A stretch of DNA of 64,000 nucleotides from Punica granatum (lineage: Eukaryota; Streptophyta; Magnoliopsida; Myrtales; Lythraceae). A model generated the notes under the pieces. The model made no database searches. It was not told where the DNA came from and saw nothing but the letters and a program-made list of their open reading frames with translations. Positions 12,876 to 24,619 of this stretch are shown here, piece after piece (the first letter of the stretch is position 1; each line of letters starts with the position of its first letter). Made by a program: the position numbers and the translations under genes. The stretch lies in NCBI RefSeq assembly GCF_007655135.1, contig NC_045130.1:24433363-24497362 (forward strand), in the 5' to 3' direction.

Positions 12876-13151
12876 AGGGAAAATAGCCCTATATAGCACA
12901 GTTTTTACCTTATTTTCACTTCCTATTACAGTTTTTAAAGTTGTCACGATCTAGCACGAATCACCATTTTATTCCGGGATCTAGCACACCGTTAAACTCC
13001 GTCTAAAAACCGTTAAACACCATTAGACGGAGTTTAACGGTGTGCTAGATCCGGGAATAAAATGGTGATTCGTGCTAGATTGTGACAACTTTTAAAAACG
13101 TGGTAGGAAATGAAAATAAGGTAAAAACTGTGCTATATGAGACTATTTTTT
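12876..13151. repeat. Long palindrome (hairpin), arms about 130 bp
   Basis: The left arm from 12876 pairs with the right arm ending near 13151. About ten mismatches were counted by eye; the inner part around CCGTTAAACTCCGTCTAA / TTAGACGGAGTTTAACGG is perfect, and the loop is about 16 bases. A transcript would fold into a long double-stranded hairpin. Confidence 0.85.
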
Positions 13152-14221
13152 CTTTTTATTTATTTGAAGATTCACCACCTAGAAAAATTTGAAAATAAGT
13201 GTGGAGCTTTATAATAATATCAGAAACATGGGGTAAAAGTTTTATCTCGTTTTGAAATCAAGGGATTCACAAAAACTATCAAAATCGGACCACCGAAAAG
13301 ATAAGTAAACATATTTTATCTGAAGATTCACTGTTCAGAAAAATATGAAAATATGTGAGGAGCTTTATAATAATGTTAGGAACTTGGGGAAAAAGTTTCA
13401 TCTTGTTTTGAGATCGGACGGTTCACAAAAACTATCAAAATCAGAGCACCGAAAAGGGTAATTAATTTTTACCTGAAGAGTCACCTCCCAAAAAAATTTG
13501 AAATTTTGTGTGGAGCTTTATAATAATATCAGGAATATCGGGTAAACTTTTCACCTCATTTTGAGATCGGACGATTCACAAAAGCTATCTAAATCACAAC
13601 ACTGAAAAAAGAGGTAAATATTTTTTATCTAAAAATTTACTACCCAGAAAAATCTGAAAATTTGTGTGGAGCTTTATAATAATATCAGAAACATGGGGTA
13701 AAAGTTTCATCTCGTTTTGAGACCGAGAGATTAACAAAAACTATCAAAATCGAAACACCAAAAAGATTGGTAAATATATTTTATCTGAAGATTCACCGTC
13801 CAGAAAAATCTGAAAATCTGTGAGGAGTTTGCTTCATCTCATTTTGAGATCGAACAGTGCATAAAAACTATCAAAATCGGAGCACGGAAAAGAAGGGTAA
13901 TTATTTTTTATCTGAAGATTCACCACCCATAAAATTTTAAAATTTTGTGTGGAGCTTTATAATAATATCAGGAACGCGGGATAAAAGTTTCACCTCGCTT
14001 TGTGATCGCACGATTCACAAAAGCTATCTAAATCACAACACTAAAAAAGATGTAAATATTTTTTATCTGAAAATTCACCTTTTAGAAAAATCTGAAAATT
14101 AGTGTGGAGGTTTATAATAACATCAGGAACATGGGGTAAAAGTTTCACCTTGTTTTGAGATCGTACAGTTCACAAAAACTATGAAAATTGGAATACTGAA
14201 AAGAGTGGTAAATACTTTTTA
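13152..14221. repeat. ~155-bp satellite, seven copies in an ABCABCA order
   Basis: Anchor positions of successive units are 13166, 13322, 13475, 13631, 13787, 13914 and 14069, giving spacings of 156, 153, 156, 156, 127 and 155. The fifth unit has a deletion. Shared features are GTGTGGAGCTTTATAATAAT and a TTTGAGATCG block. Units 1, 4 and 7 resemble each other, as do 2 and 5, and 3 and 6. Confidence 0.9.
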
Positions 14222-14468
14222 AGGGAAAATAGCCCCTTGTAGAACAGTTTTTACCTTATTTTCAATTCTTACCACATTTTTAAAAGTTGTCACGATCTAG
14301 CACGAATCACCATTTTATTACCAGATTTAGCACGCAGTTAAACTCTGTCTAACGGTGTGCTAGATCCGGGAATAAAATAGTGATTCGTGCTAGATCGTGA
14401 CAACTTTTAAAAACGTGCTAGGAAGTGAAAATAAAGTAAAAATTGTGCTATATGGGGCTATTTTCCCT
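14222..14468. repeat. Second copy of the palindrome, shortened at its centre
   Basis: Same family as 12876-13151 (GTCACGATCTAGCACGAATC and its inverse are both present), but the central loop and the inner part of one arm are missing. Confidence 0.85.
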
Positions 14469-14956
14469 ATATATAATTGGGTTGTAACAATAGTGGGAAA
14501 AAGTAATTATTGTGATGTTAAATTATGGGAAAAAAAAGTGAGAAGAAGTAATGAATAGTTAAGAAAAAATAATGATTGTATTGTTGAATTGTGAAAAAAA
14601 AACTAATGAACAGTTGAGAGAATTTCGTATTAAAAATTGAATTGAATGGTAGAAGAAAAATGGAAAAATAATAATTATATTGTTAAATTAAAGATAAGTT
14701 GAGTTAAAGTAGAGTAAAGTTAAAAAAATAAATCATTTGCCAAACAAGGCCTTAAGTAGCTTCTTTTTTCTTTTTTTTTCTATTTTTTTTTAATTTTTTC
14801 AGTGAGAATCACTATGGTGCTTATAGTTACTACTAGAAGTCTATCGACATTAACCTCAAGGGCTTGGGTTGGTGGTCGTGTGTCCCTCAAGGCCATATTG
14901 CAAGATTATTTCCATGAATCCCTAAGAAGGTGCGAGATGTTTGAAAAGTCAAGTTA

Positions 14957-15275
14957 GGCTTGGTTTGAAAGTGCTATTGTTGAAATAGAAATACTAAATT
15001 ATAGTTGTTGAAAAATAAGTGTTGATTTTAGAAAGAGCAAATGTGTTTGTAATGAAACAATTTGAAACCACTAAAATCAAATGAATGTTTAAAATAAAAA
15101 ATAAGTAGAAACAATTTTTATAAATACTTATCAATCTACTGGACAAAATTACATTTCCAACAACAGAAAATAGTCAGACCAGGGTTTTCAAATAATTCAC
15201 CAAACACTGTTTCTACTTAATTCTCAATAACATAAGCACTTATCAAACGTCATCTCACTTCCAAATGAAACCTTA
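14957..15275. mobile_element. MITE-like element
   Basis: AGGCTTGGTTTGAAAGTG (about 14957) and its rough inverse CACTTCCAAATGAAACCTT (about 15257-15275) bound an AT-rich noncoding body with internal symmetry (AGTAGAAACA / TGTTTCTACTT). Confidence 0.45.
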
Positions 15276-17182
15276 AATTGATCAAATTAGGTGGGTGAAT
15301 ATGACTTATAAAATTGATCATGTGTTTGTTTCAACTTAATTATAAGTGCTGAATTTTTAAGTGCGGAATGAAATAATTGCTTATCAAATTAAGTTAAATA
15401 TGTTTGGCAAATTCTATAATGGAGCGAAAAATTATGTTCCATGGTAGAACACAAGTTTTTTTTAGTCCTTTCAATATTAAAGACAAAATTTTGGCTCATA
15501 GATCTTTTAATACCGTCACAAATCTATCAGACCACATGTAAAATACAATAAAATTAGAGGATCGTTTACATATCGATGACTTATCGCTGACGTGTCGTTG
15601 ATGTGTCCATAAATTAAAACCCACTTACATGTCGTTGATGTGTCCAACTTATATTAGACCGGTTTTCTTTTAAAATCGGTTTTTATGAACCGATTTTCTT
15701 TGAAAACAATTTGTATATACAAACACCGAATCATTTAGATTTACTATTTAATCGATTGGTTGAGTGTTTAAATCGCCATTGTCCATTTGAAGGAAATCGA
15801 ACAAGAAGTTTCCTCTCAATCTATAATTGTTGTTGACTCCTGACAAAAACCACTCCCACGAGATTATTTTATTCCATCAAATGAGTTCAAGAGTTACCTC
15901 CGTAATACAGTTCTACAATAAAATATGAAGATTTAAACTAAGTCACCAACTCCGAAGAATCATGGCTTATTTATTAAAAATTTAGTAATGCCAAGCATAC
16001 AGAAAGTTAAACAAGTGTTCAGGAAACCAGAGTTATCAGTTGCACATATATAATCGGTTTAATCAATTTTGAAGTAAGACCGTGGCGAGGCTAGCGGAGG
16101 CCATTGGCTATCGGTGTTGTATGATGACTAAGGCGACGGCAATGAAGTGGGGTTGACAGTATTTGACCATGAGGGAGTAGCGGCTAATGGCGTTCTGTGG
16201 CAAATGTCTAATGTCGTCGTGCTTTAAGTATGCAGGCTACCGTGTTGGCCACCTGAGTCCATCGTGAATTTCCTCCCTCTCTCAGTCTCCGAATTTTTTT
16301 TGGTCAGATCACTTCCCATCATTAATCTCCGCAAATTAAGGGATAATAACTTCCTAACAAAAAAACTGGGAACCACCTCCCTAAAAATTAGGTGACACCG
16401 ACAACCAATTATTCTTATTTCCATTTACGAAAAATAACTGTTTTATTTATGCAGAGGATGTTGGTTTGAGCTAGATAAGAAACGGGTTCAAACTAACCTA
16501 TAAAGTACATATTATTTTCCAACTGCACATGTTAACTTGACCCAAATTAATGAGTTAGACCTAACCAACAACAAAACGAATTATTAAATTGTAGCCAATG
16601 TAATTGATTTTAACGGACCTACTATATCAGACGAATGCACATGAATCATTGGGTAAAGAAGCTCATGTTATCCCTGTAATATCCAAGACCAATATCATTG
16701 ATTAGTTTCCTAATAGCAAATTTGAGTCAATAGTATCGGTTTAAGTGTTCCTTAGTTAAGATCGGGTTAGGACTACCAATTGCTTGAAATCTGTTTAAGT
16801 CTGGGAAGGTTGGACCAAATTTTGAGATTTCTGAAAATAATTGAATTATGAGAAACTTTTTCTCGTTATTTGTTCTTTCATGTTATTAGACCTTAAAGAT
16901 CATTTTTAATGAATTTTTCGATGAGTTTTACCTTTGTAGAAAGTCGATATGAATTTGAAGAAAGTGCAAAAATTTCATTTTTATTCTTCAATTGGAAAGT
17001 TGACTTTTTATCGGAATTTGCTTTTTATGCTATTTTATTTGAATCTAAATTGGGGTTACTTTCTTATTTACATGTATGTCTAAAGTAAATGGAGTAAATA
17101 CAAAAATGTAAGCGACAACATTTATTTAAATGATATTCACGTAAATAATCTATTTCCTGAGGATTAGTTCAGAGTTTTTAAT
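15276..17182. other. Gene-free AT-rich stretch
   Basis: No coding sequence. A small inverted motif around ACCGGTTTTCTTTTAAAATC / AACCGATTTTC lies at 15658-15705. Nothing else is recognised. Confidence 0.4.
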
Positions 17183-17533
17183 GTTGTGTTTGGTAATAGT
17201 AACTCCACTCTGTTCCAAATATTTAATGTGTATATTTAAATGAGATTGTAATGATTATTAGGAAACAGTACGCATTAGAATTTATTATTAATAAATAGGA
17301 GAAAAAGATTAAAAAAATGATGATTATGTTATTGAATTGACGAAAGAATGGAGTAGAGTGTGAGAATTTATTATTAAAAAATCGATTATAATAATGGTTA
17401 AAAAAATATGTGTGAGAATTTATTATTAAATAGGAGAAAAATATAAATATAGTAATGATTATAGTGTTAAATTTGGTAAAAAAATGGAGTGGAGTAGATT
17501 AGTAATGGAGTTAAACTCCATTCCCAAACAAAG
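17183..17533. mobile_element. MITE-like element related to 12812-14751
   Basis: Ends near TGTGTTTGGTAATAG and CATTCCCAAACAAA with subterminal ACTCCACTC / GGAGT. The AT-rich body contains TGATTATGTTATTGAATTG, as in the other members. Confidence 0.45.
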
Positions 17534-17654
17534 TATGGGGATCTCCTTGCAAATGTTTAACCGATCTTCCCTTTTAGCTTTATCACTTCGAATGCCCCTT
17601 GAACAGAAACGAAGCTCTATTTTCTATTTCTATAGAACAACAAAAGAACATATT

Positions 17655-17656
<2 letters not shown>

Positions 17657-17706
<50 letters not shown>
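17657..17706. repeat. (GA)n microsatellite, about 25 units
   Basis: Uninterrupted GA dinucleotides followed by a GAAGAAGAGG-rich purine stretch to about 17765. Confidence 0.95.
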
Positions 17707-17708
<2 letters not shown>

Positions 17709-17719
17709 AAGTGAACTTG

Positions 17720-19142
17720 AAGAAGAAGAGGAAGAAGAAAAGGAAGAGGAAAAAGGAGAAGGCTAAGCTCGGGATTTTGGTTGTATAAATTGATTTTCCC
17801 TAACATAGACAGTCATATTCACCGAGTTTAGGTGCGGGTTGAGCCATATTCCTCTTTGTTTTAGTTTGGTTTAGGGTTCAATGTACCCACGAATTAAGAA
17901 GTTTTGACTGTAAGTTAGCTCTCTGTAACCTTGGCCTTCTTAATAATTCGTTTCATGTTTTGTATGGCTGGTTCCAATTCGTTTCAGTTGAGGTTAGGGT
18001 ATCTGAATAAAGATAGCTTTCATGTAAGTTGGTTTCATAAAATTCGATTATCTGCATCCTTAAGAGTGAGCTTGGTTTTTATATAATTTGATGAAGCTAA
18101 TTATGATAGAGATTATGATACAGAAAGTCAATTCTTTATGGTAATGAACGTTGATCGGTGCGGTTATCCTAGTGTGCTCAAGAGAGCTGATTGTGTACTT
18201 ATGGATTGTGAATGAGTGAGTTTATACTGGTATGATAGTGCTGATTGGGGAATTTTTGCTATAAGTATATATATATATATGTATGTATGAATGTATATGG
18301 ATGGTCGGGTTTAATTGGTTTTAATTGCCTTGTTGTGGTGATGGAACTCGGCATGGATGCAATTGATTCTAATGACTATGTGCCGATAAGATTCTGCTTT
18401 GATTAGAGAAGTGAATGGTGAGTTTATTAGTACGTGTGTGTCTGTGTTTGCCTGAGGTCTTAACATGTTAAGAGTTATGAGTAACATGGTTAAACTCTCA
18501 TTGTTGTTTTATATAAGATTGTGAATGAATATTGGACTGAGTTCACACTATTGTGCTTGCATAAGATTGTGATATGTTAATTGATTTATAAGTTTCGGGA
18601 AATGTTAAGGTAAGCAAAGTAATTGATATGTATAAGCTATTGCAAATGCTAAGGTAAGTGAGATGATTGATTCATGCATGTGCATATCCCGAAAGGGGGG
18701 AAATTAACTGTTCCGTATTCTTCTCCGGGAGGGATGAAATGAAATGTTAAGCATTCCTCGGAAAGGTTGAAATGGACCACTGGCCAGTTAGTATTGTTAC
18801 TCACTTGAGTATATTAGTGAGGATAGCTATGTAGCATTGCATCGATTCATGGCTTTATCTGGTTATTTCATAGTTTTGATTAAATGGATGCTTATATTAT
18901 TGATATGCAAGTGATAAGTACAGGGTATTCAACTTTCTGAATCATGAAAGGCAATGGCTTCATTTGTTTTGATAGAGGTTCATGATATTTTATCTTTATA
19001 TACTTGGAGTGAATATGAATGACTAGATTATGGATTGTCAACTTACCGAGCTTTAGCCTCACCCCTTTAATTTTAAACATTTAAGGTAAGTAGAAGTTCG
19101 AGGGTTTGATATTGAGTTTTATGGATAACTTCTAAAAAGAAG
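17720..19142. other. Noncoding stretch, possibly LTR-derived
   Basis: Contains TTACCGAGCTTTAGCCTCACC near 19045 followed by TTTAAGGTAAGTAG, a combination common near the ends of chromovirus-type LTRs, and GGGAGGGATGAAATG-like direct repeats near 18690-18770. No terminal repeats are resolved and no protein is encoded. Confidence 0.3.
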
Positions 19143-20802
19143 TGTCAGTACCCCGTTTTGGTCCACTAACTCCAATGGGCATCGACAGCAATCCTAACGA
19201 CAACTCTTGAACCGTAACAGAGAACGACCAAACAGTCTACAAGTAACTAATCATAGCTGAGTCATCGAGATCAACCAAACAACCCTGGAAGCAATGCGCA
19301 GAGGATTACAACACGAGAAGAACTTGAAACCGACAAACTAGCATGATCACAAAGAGGAAAGGCAAAATCGTCATTATGTCATCTATTGGAGGGAAGTATT
19401 GATTACTCGAGCATTCACGGTTTTTGAAACCAAGACACATCCTTAATTTAACCTTAATTTGGCATTTTTAAGAAAAAAAAACTCTATTGGACGTTTTCAG
19501 GCCCTACACTCGTTAAATTCGAATTTCAAAATCTGTAACAAAACTCAAGATTGAAAAATATTTTTTGCATAATATCGGTCCTTGATTTTTTTTGTACGAA
19601 ATGGTGATCCTGGATTAATTTTCGGGTATCCAATTGAAAAAACATTAATTTTCAAGCCCTACTTGCATCAATTGTGATTCTTTTTAAAATTCGAGACGAT
19701 ACTCGAGATTGAAAAATATTTTTCTACATAATGTTGAATCTCAAATTTTTTTTTTACCACAATGGAGGTCTCGGAATATTTTTCTGATATCCGTTTGAAA
19801 AGACCAGAAATTCGAAAATAATCTAGCAATTACGATTGACGTAAGTCGGATGTTCGATTTCGATTTTTATCAAGATTTGATCTCCGTAGATGCAAATTTG
19901 AGTTCTCATAGAGTCGATTATATTTTGAATTTCTCAATTTCGAAGTTTTCATCTCGAAAATGTCGACGAATCTCGAGAAATCGAATTTCACCTTAAGACG
20001 CTCGACCGAGTAATAAATAAATAAATAAATAAAATGAAATAAAAAAAAGAAAAAAAAATGGCAGCCACTTGGCCGAACCCCCCCATATCTTCTCAGTTGA
20101 CTCCATGCAGTGGGGGAGATTTTTTTTCTTTTCTTTTCTTTTTCTTACGTTTTCTCTTCTTCTTCATTACTCTGCAACTTTGGCTAACCACCTCCTCTGC
20201 TCCTTCTGCTTCTGACCGCACCATCACTATCACCATCAACTTTCTTTCCTTCACCTTCTCCTTGGCTTCTTATGCTTCACGGCAAACACGGACTAGAAAC
20301 CAGTAGACAACGGTAGCTTTCATCCTCACCTTATGCCTCCCCTTTTGCTTACTTGGCTACACACAACATCTCCCAGAGATCGACAACTTCCACTCCCTCT
20401 CAGGATCTCTCGGTCTCTCTGATGATCTTCCACCATCTTCTGTTGCTCTAGGAAGAACGATCATTTTTTTCTCCACCCTCTCTCCCTGAAGCTCTCATCA
20501 ACTAAGTCTTTTCATATTCTTTTCTCCTCAACCTCCCCTACTTCTTCTTTTTCTAGTGGCAATATCACCATGAAGACAGCTCTCCTCTCGGTCTCCTGAG
20601 ATTTCTCGGCCAACAGCAAAGGGAACAGCCTCCTGCTACCATCCCTTGTCCACTCTAGGCCAAGACCAGCTCGTCTACACGCCATAAGAGCCCACACCTT
20701 CCTTTTTCTCTTTTCAGCTGCAACCACAGGAGGCAACGAAATCTCCATCACCTAACACCATCCCTATCAGCTACAACACCCATCCATCCATGGCCCCCCC
20801 CC

Positions 20803-20846
<44 letters not shown>

Positions 20847-21263
20847 TCTCTCTCACTCGGGCAAAAAAGAAAGTAGGAGGACAGAGCGGGATGAGTGACC
20901 CTCATCCTCGGCTCTCACTTCCTCTACAACTGGACACTACTTTCCGATCAGTTCGATCCATCTCCAGCACTTCCTCTGTTTTTTCTCTGGTCTCGGCAAC
21001 AGACAGTAAGGGGAATCCCTGGAGCCTCACCTCTGCAACCCCATGCAAACCCTCTGTAGCGTTTGTTTTTTTTTTTTCTTGCGTTTGTCTTTCTTCCTCT
21101 GTGGCCTTATGTTTGTATTGCTACTGTCTGCTGTTGCTTTGATTTCTTGCAAGTCATTTGCCCCATTTCGAAGCCACTTTGTTGTTGCTCGATCTTCCCG
21201 TGCTACTGTTGGTACGAGGTTTAATTTGAGGATCTTCAAAGGTTGAGCAGCTCCTCTCGACAT
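19143..21263 (+). mobile_element. LTR-like fragment related to the Ogre element, plus strand
   Basis: It starts TGTCAGTACCCCGTTTTGG. It then shares with the minus-strand reading of the Ogre LTR GGCAAAATCGTCATT, GAGGGAAGTATT, TTACTCGAG.ATTCACG and TTTCAAAATCTGT...AAAACTC.AGATTGAAAA in the same order. This marks a related but diverged family. Downstream parts (20050-21260) are CT-rich with a long poly-C run. No coding sequence was found, and the right border was not determined. Confidence 0.6.
20794..20842. repeat. Poly-C tract of about 50 bases with one interruption
   Basis: Nearly pure C from 20794 to 20843, with a single A near 20803, followed by TCTCTCTC. The length is likely unstable or imprecisely assembled. 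Confidence 0.9.
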
Positions 21264-21812
21264 TGTTGGAAATTCGTGTATGTCCTAGAAATAATTTGTT
21301 ATCAGTTCTGTAATATGACATGTATTTTATTATAATACGAGGTTTTTTTTGTTATTGTGTGGATTGCGCTAAATATTGATTTTACATAACAACGTTCTTG
21401 GAATAGTAGGTTCAATAGGTATCAAGTGTGACTTGATTGTAAGATCCTATGATTAATGAACATTATTCATAAACATCCATAGTTGGAGTATTATTGTTAA
21501 CGAGGACGACAGTAATGCGGTTAGACTACTGTGGCTGTTGATTGATGACCAAGTCTCATAGGTCATGGATGTGGAGACATCAAGTCACACCACAAGTATA
21601 CATTAGGAGTAATGTGTACTGGACTGCCTCGCCATGAGATTACTATATGGGTTGTTACGTGCTTGTTATTAGCAGATCTCATAGTGATTATGGTGTAGTG
21701 GTCATTTGACTTGAGGTCACCATTGATTCCTACATGTAATGTTGTATACTTTGATACTATTAAACGTCACCTTAATAGGCTGGTTATAAAAACAATTATT
21801 GGGTATGCATCA
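21264..21812 (+). mobile_element. Probable solo LTR (549 bp)
   Basis: TGTTGGAAATTC start and GGTATGCATCA end, with flanks GACAT (21259-21263) and GATAT (21813-21817), a 5-bp duplication with one mismatch. The sequence style suggests a Copia-type LTR, but no internal region is present to confirm this. It sits at the start of the next LTR-like fragment. Confidence 0.55.
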
Positions 21813-23260
21813 GATATCAGCACCCCATTCTGGTCCATCGGCTCCAACGGGGAGCAACAATAGCTACCGGGACTACAACCTGACAAGTGCAGCAGAACAA
21901 GGCATAGAAGAGCTCGGACCACTATTCATAGTCGGGGCAACATGGGCAAACACATGATTAGAGAGCATGGATTACAAAAGAGAAGCTAGAGCCACCAGAG
22001 GGTCGCAACAAGTAATCAAGAAGAGCATACAAGCAGTGAACCTCGGAATAACAGAAGCCGGCACAACAATACTATTCATCGTCGGATCGCTAAAGCATTA
22101 GAATGTATCCAATATGGGACTCTAAAAATTCCTCTTGGTACCAAAATGATCAACGGCACCTCCGAGTGCATTGAAAAAATCTTCTGCCTAAGTCGGGGTA
22201 CCCTAGAACGCTCATAGACACCTGCCTAACTAGGCTCCCGGGATGACCACTCCACAGATGAATTAACAGCACCCGAAAATAGGCATGCACTTACCCAAGG
22301 ATCACCAGGACCAGGGAACAGGTTTCAGATTGCATTTCGGAACTCATCATGGTCTCTCGAATGGATCCCGACCTGAGAAAAATAGGTCATTTCCACACAG
22401 AAACATAGCCGGAGACCCTTCTTACGAATTGCCAGTGCACGAAATTTATGCCAATCAGTCCTAGGGACCTCAAGGGCAAGGAAAATAAACCATGATCGCA
22501 CTGAACAAGTCATTTAGATTTCCCGACTACCATTCCGACAGCAAAAGGGCCCCTTTCGGACAAAATCTCGCGCTCGGAGCTCATTCGGCTCAATGTTGAC
22601 GTCCGAGCTCTACACCACCCACTCCCAACAACTCCCAGGGGCTAGGAAATCATTTCGGTTCGGACCAAGCAAATCATACCGATCTCCCGAGTAACAGTTT
22701 AATGGTCACGAACGCCTCCCGGCAAACTTTCGAGATTCGTCTTTGACAAACGGAGATCGCAGTGATCTCCGAACACATTAGAACACTTGGAAAACACTGA
22801 GAGAGCCCTATTCGCGGATTCCTAAGACGTCTCTAGTTATTGATCTTCAACCAAGGTCGGCGAGTCAACCGTTCTGTCCAAAGCACAAAGCATGCCCGAG
22901 AGCGATACAACACGAGAGGCGCGAACAGGCGATAGAAACAGACAACTTCGTTCCGATCATCCAAACGGAGCAAAACGGGCTTTTGAGTCCCCGAGCCACC
23001 TGAGCATTCGCTTACATGAAGCATGTCAATATTAGGCTCATTAAAACCGTATTCGCGCGTACATTGATAATTCATAGTTCAAGCGAACCACGGAAATTGA
23101 GCGCGCGATCAATCGAGACTCGAACTTCTCCCGGCTTTCTTCCTAGCCAAGTGGGACACTCAAACCAGCCAAGCCAAGCCAAGCCGAGCCCAAGGAAGGT
23201 TGGGGGCCCCTACCTTTTCTCCGATCAAAGCATTTCTCTTTTTAAAAAAAAATAAATTTG
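21813..23260 (+). mobile_element. Second LTR-like fragment of the Ogre-related type
   Basis: TATCAGCACCCCATTCTGGT, CCATCGGCTCCAACGGGG mirror the start of 19143 (CAGTACCCCGTTTTGGTCC, CTAACTCCAATGGG). The rest to about 23260 is GC-rich noncoding sequence. No gag or pol was seen, and the end is uncertain. Confidence 0.45.
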
Positions 23261-23823
23261 TAAATTTTTTATTATTTTCCTTGACGTGCATGACACCATT
23301 CGCCATGTAAGCACCATTTTCCTCTGCGTTAGCAAAATAAATGAGAAATGGTAAAGATGTCTAATATAATAAAAAAATCAAAGTTCGTTTATTTTCTTAC
23401 CAAAAAAATAAAGTTCATATCAAAATTGAAAATGACTCGAAGACCATATTTTTTTGAATCATTAACCCTATAATTTATCAAAACAAAGGTGTCTAATTAT
23501 TACATCTACAAGTAAAATATGCCATTATGATCCATGATCTTAGCTATTCATTAAAAATAAAAGATTAAAGGATGAAATCAGTAAATTTATTATTGGTACG
23601 TTTGGTTTCAGAGTTAACATAATTTTGATTTAGATTGTGAAAAAGGACAAATGGTTGTATAGTGTGTTGAGTTAAAATTAAAATTAACATTTTTGACTTG
23701 AAAAATGTATATTTTTGTTGTATAGTGTGTTAAGTTAAAATTAAAGGTAAAATTTTTATGATTTTAATTGCGAAACAGATGGAGTAATATAGATCCACCA
23801 CGGATCCACCGAGAAGGAAAATG

Positions 23824-24417
23824 AACAAAGGTCCCCCCAAGAAGAAGACAAGTATGCGAAGTATGAAATCCTCGAAGCACACATATGCCTCAGATCCTGC
23901 ACAGGCTGACAAGGAGATGACGCAACATCCTTAAAACTTGGCATCTTCGAGATCTAGTAAAGGACACATTGCCAAAATGTGACATGGGCTTTGCTACTTC
24001 TGGAACATTAAGAGTGTGTTTGGATTTAGAGTTGAGTTGAGTTGAATTTTGATTTTAATTGGTTTGTAATGATTGTATTATTGAATTATGAAAAAAAAGG
24101 TCAAAGGTCCCCCCAAGAAGAACAAAGGTCCCCCCAAGAAGAAGACAAGTATGCGAAGTATGAAATCCTCGAAGCACACATATGCCTCAGATCCTGCACA
24201 GGCTCACAAGGAGATGATGCAACATCCTTAAAACTTGGCATCTTCGAGATCTAGTAAAGGACACATTGCCAAAATGTGACATGGGCTTTGCTACTTCTGG
24301 AACATTAAGAGTGTGTTTAGATTTAGAGTTGAGTTGAGTTGAGTTTTGGTTTTAATTGGTTTGTAATGATTGTAATATTGAATTATGAAAAAAATTGTGA
24401 AAAAGTAATGAATAGTT
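23824..24417. repeat. 297-bp tandem duplication
   Basis: AACAAAGGTCCCCCCAAG starts at 23824 and again at 24121, and the sequence stays nearly identical for the whole period. An extra partial AAAGGTCCCCCCAAGAAG sits at the junction (about 24102). Each copy holds about 185 bp of non-MITE sequence plus the first ~110 bp of a MITE. Confidence 0.85.
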
Positions 24418-24615
24418 GAGAGAAAGTAATAATTAAGTAATGATTGTGTTGTTGAATTGTGAAAAAGTAATGAATAGTTGATAGAATTTAATATTAAAAA
24501 TTGAATTGAATGATTAAAAAAATTTAAAAATTTTAAAAAGTAATAATTGTGTTATTGAATTCAAAATAAGTGGAGTTGAGTTGAGTTAAAAATTTTTTAA
24601 AATATAAACACACCC
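24309..24615. mobile_element. MITE with TAA target sites
   Basis: GAGTGTGTTTAGATTT at the left and AAACACACCC at the right are flanked by TAA (24306-24308 and 24616-24618). GAGTTGAGTTGAG recurs inverted or direct near both ends. The element is noncoding. Confidence 0.55.
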
Positions 24616-24619
24616 TAAA

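Larger units (their letters stand above)
12876..14468. mobile_element. Composite element: two long palindromes flanking a satellite array
   Basis: The outer ends are inverted (AGGGAAAATAGCCC at 12876, GGGCTATTTTCCCT ending 14468) and both sides border TATATA tracts. Inside each end lies a long palindrome (12876-13151 and 14222-14468) of one family, and between them a tandem array. No coding capacity is seen. It sits inside the Harbinger-like MITE, so it is the younger insertion. Confidence 0.7.
12812..14751. mobile_element. Harbinger/Tourist-like MITE, split by a later insertion
   Basis: Perfect 12-bp terminal inverted repeats GGCCTTGTTTGG (12812-12823) and CCAAACAAGGCC (14740-14751) are flanked by CTA and TTA, close to the 3-bp target sites of this superfamily. 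The two halves (12812-12875 and 14469-14751) are the usual AT-rich noncoding MITE body; everything between belongs to another element. Confidence 0.65.

Noticed and set aside
12876..13151. MicroRNA gene
   Set aside because: The hairpin is very long and repeated at 14222-14468, as expected of a MITE; there is no evidence for a discrete mature product.
20058..21263. Frames around the poly-C tract
   Set aside because: CT-rich low-complexity translation inside an LTR-like fragment.
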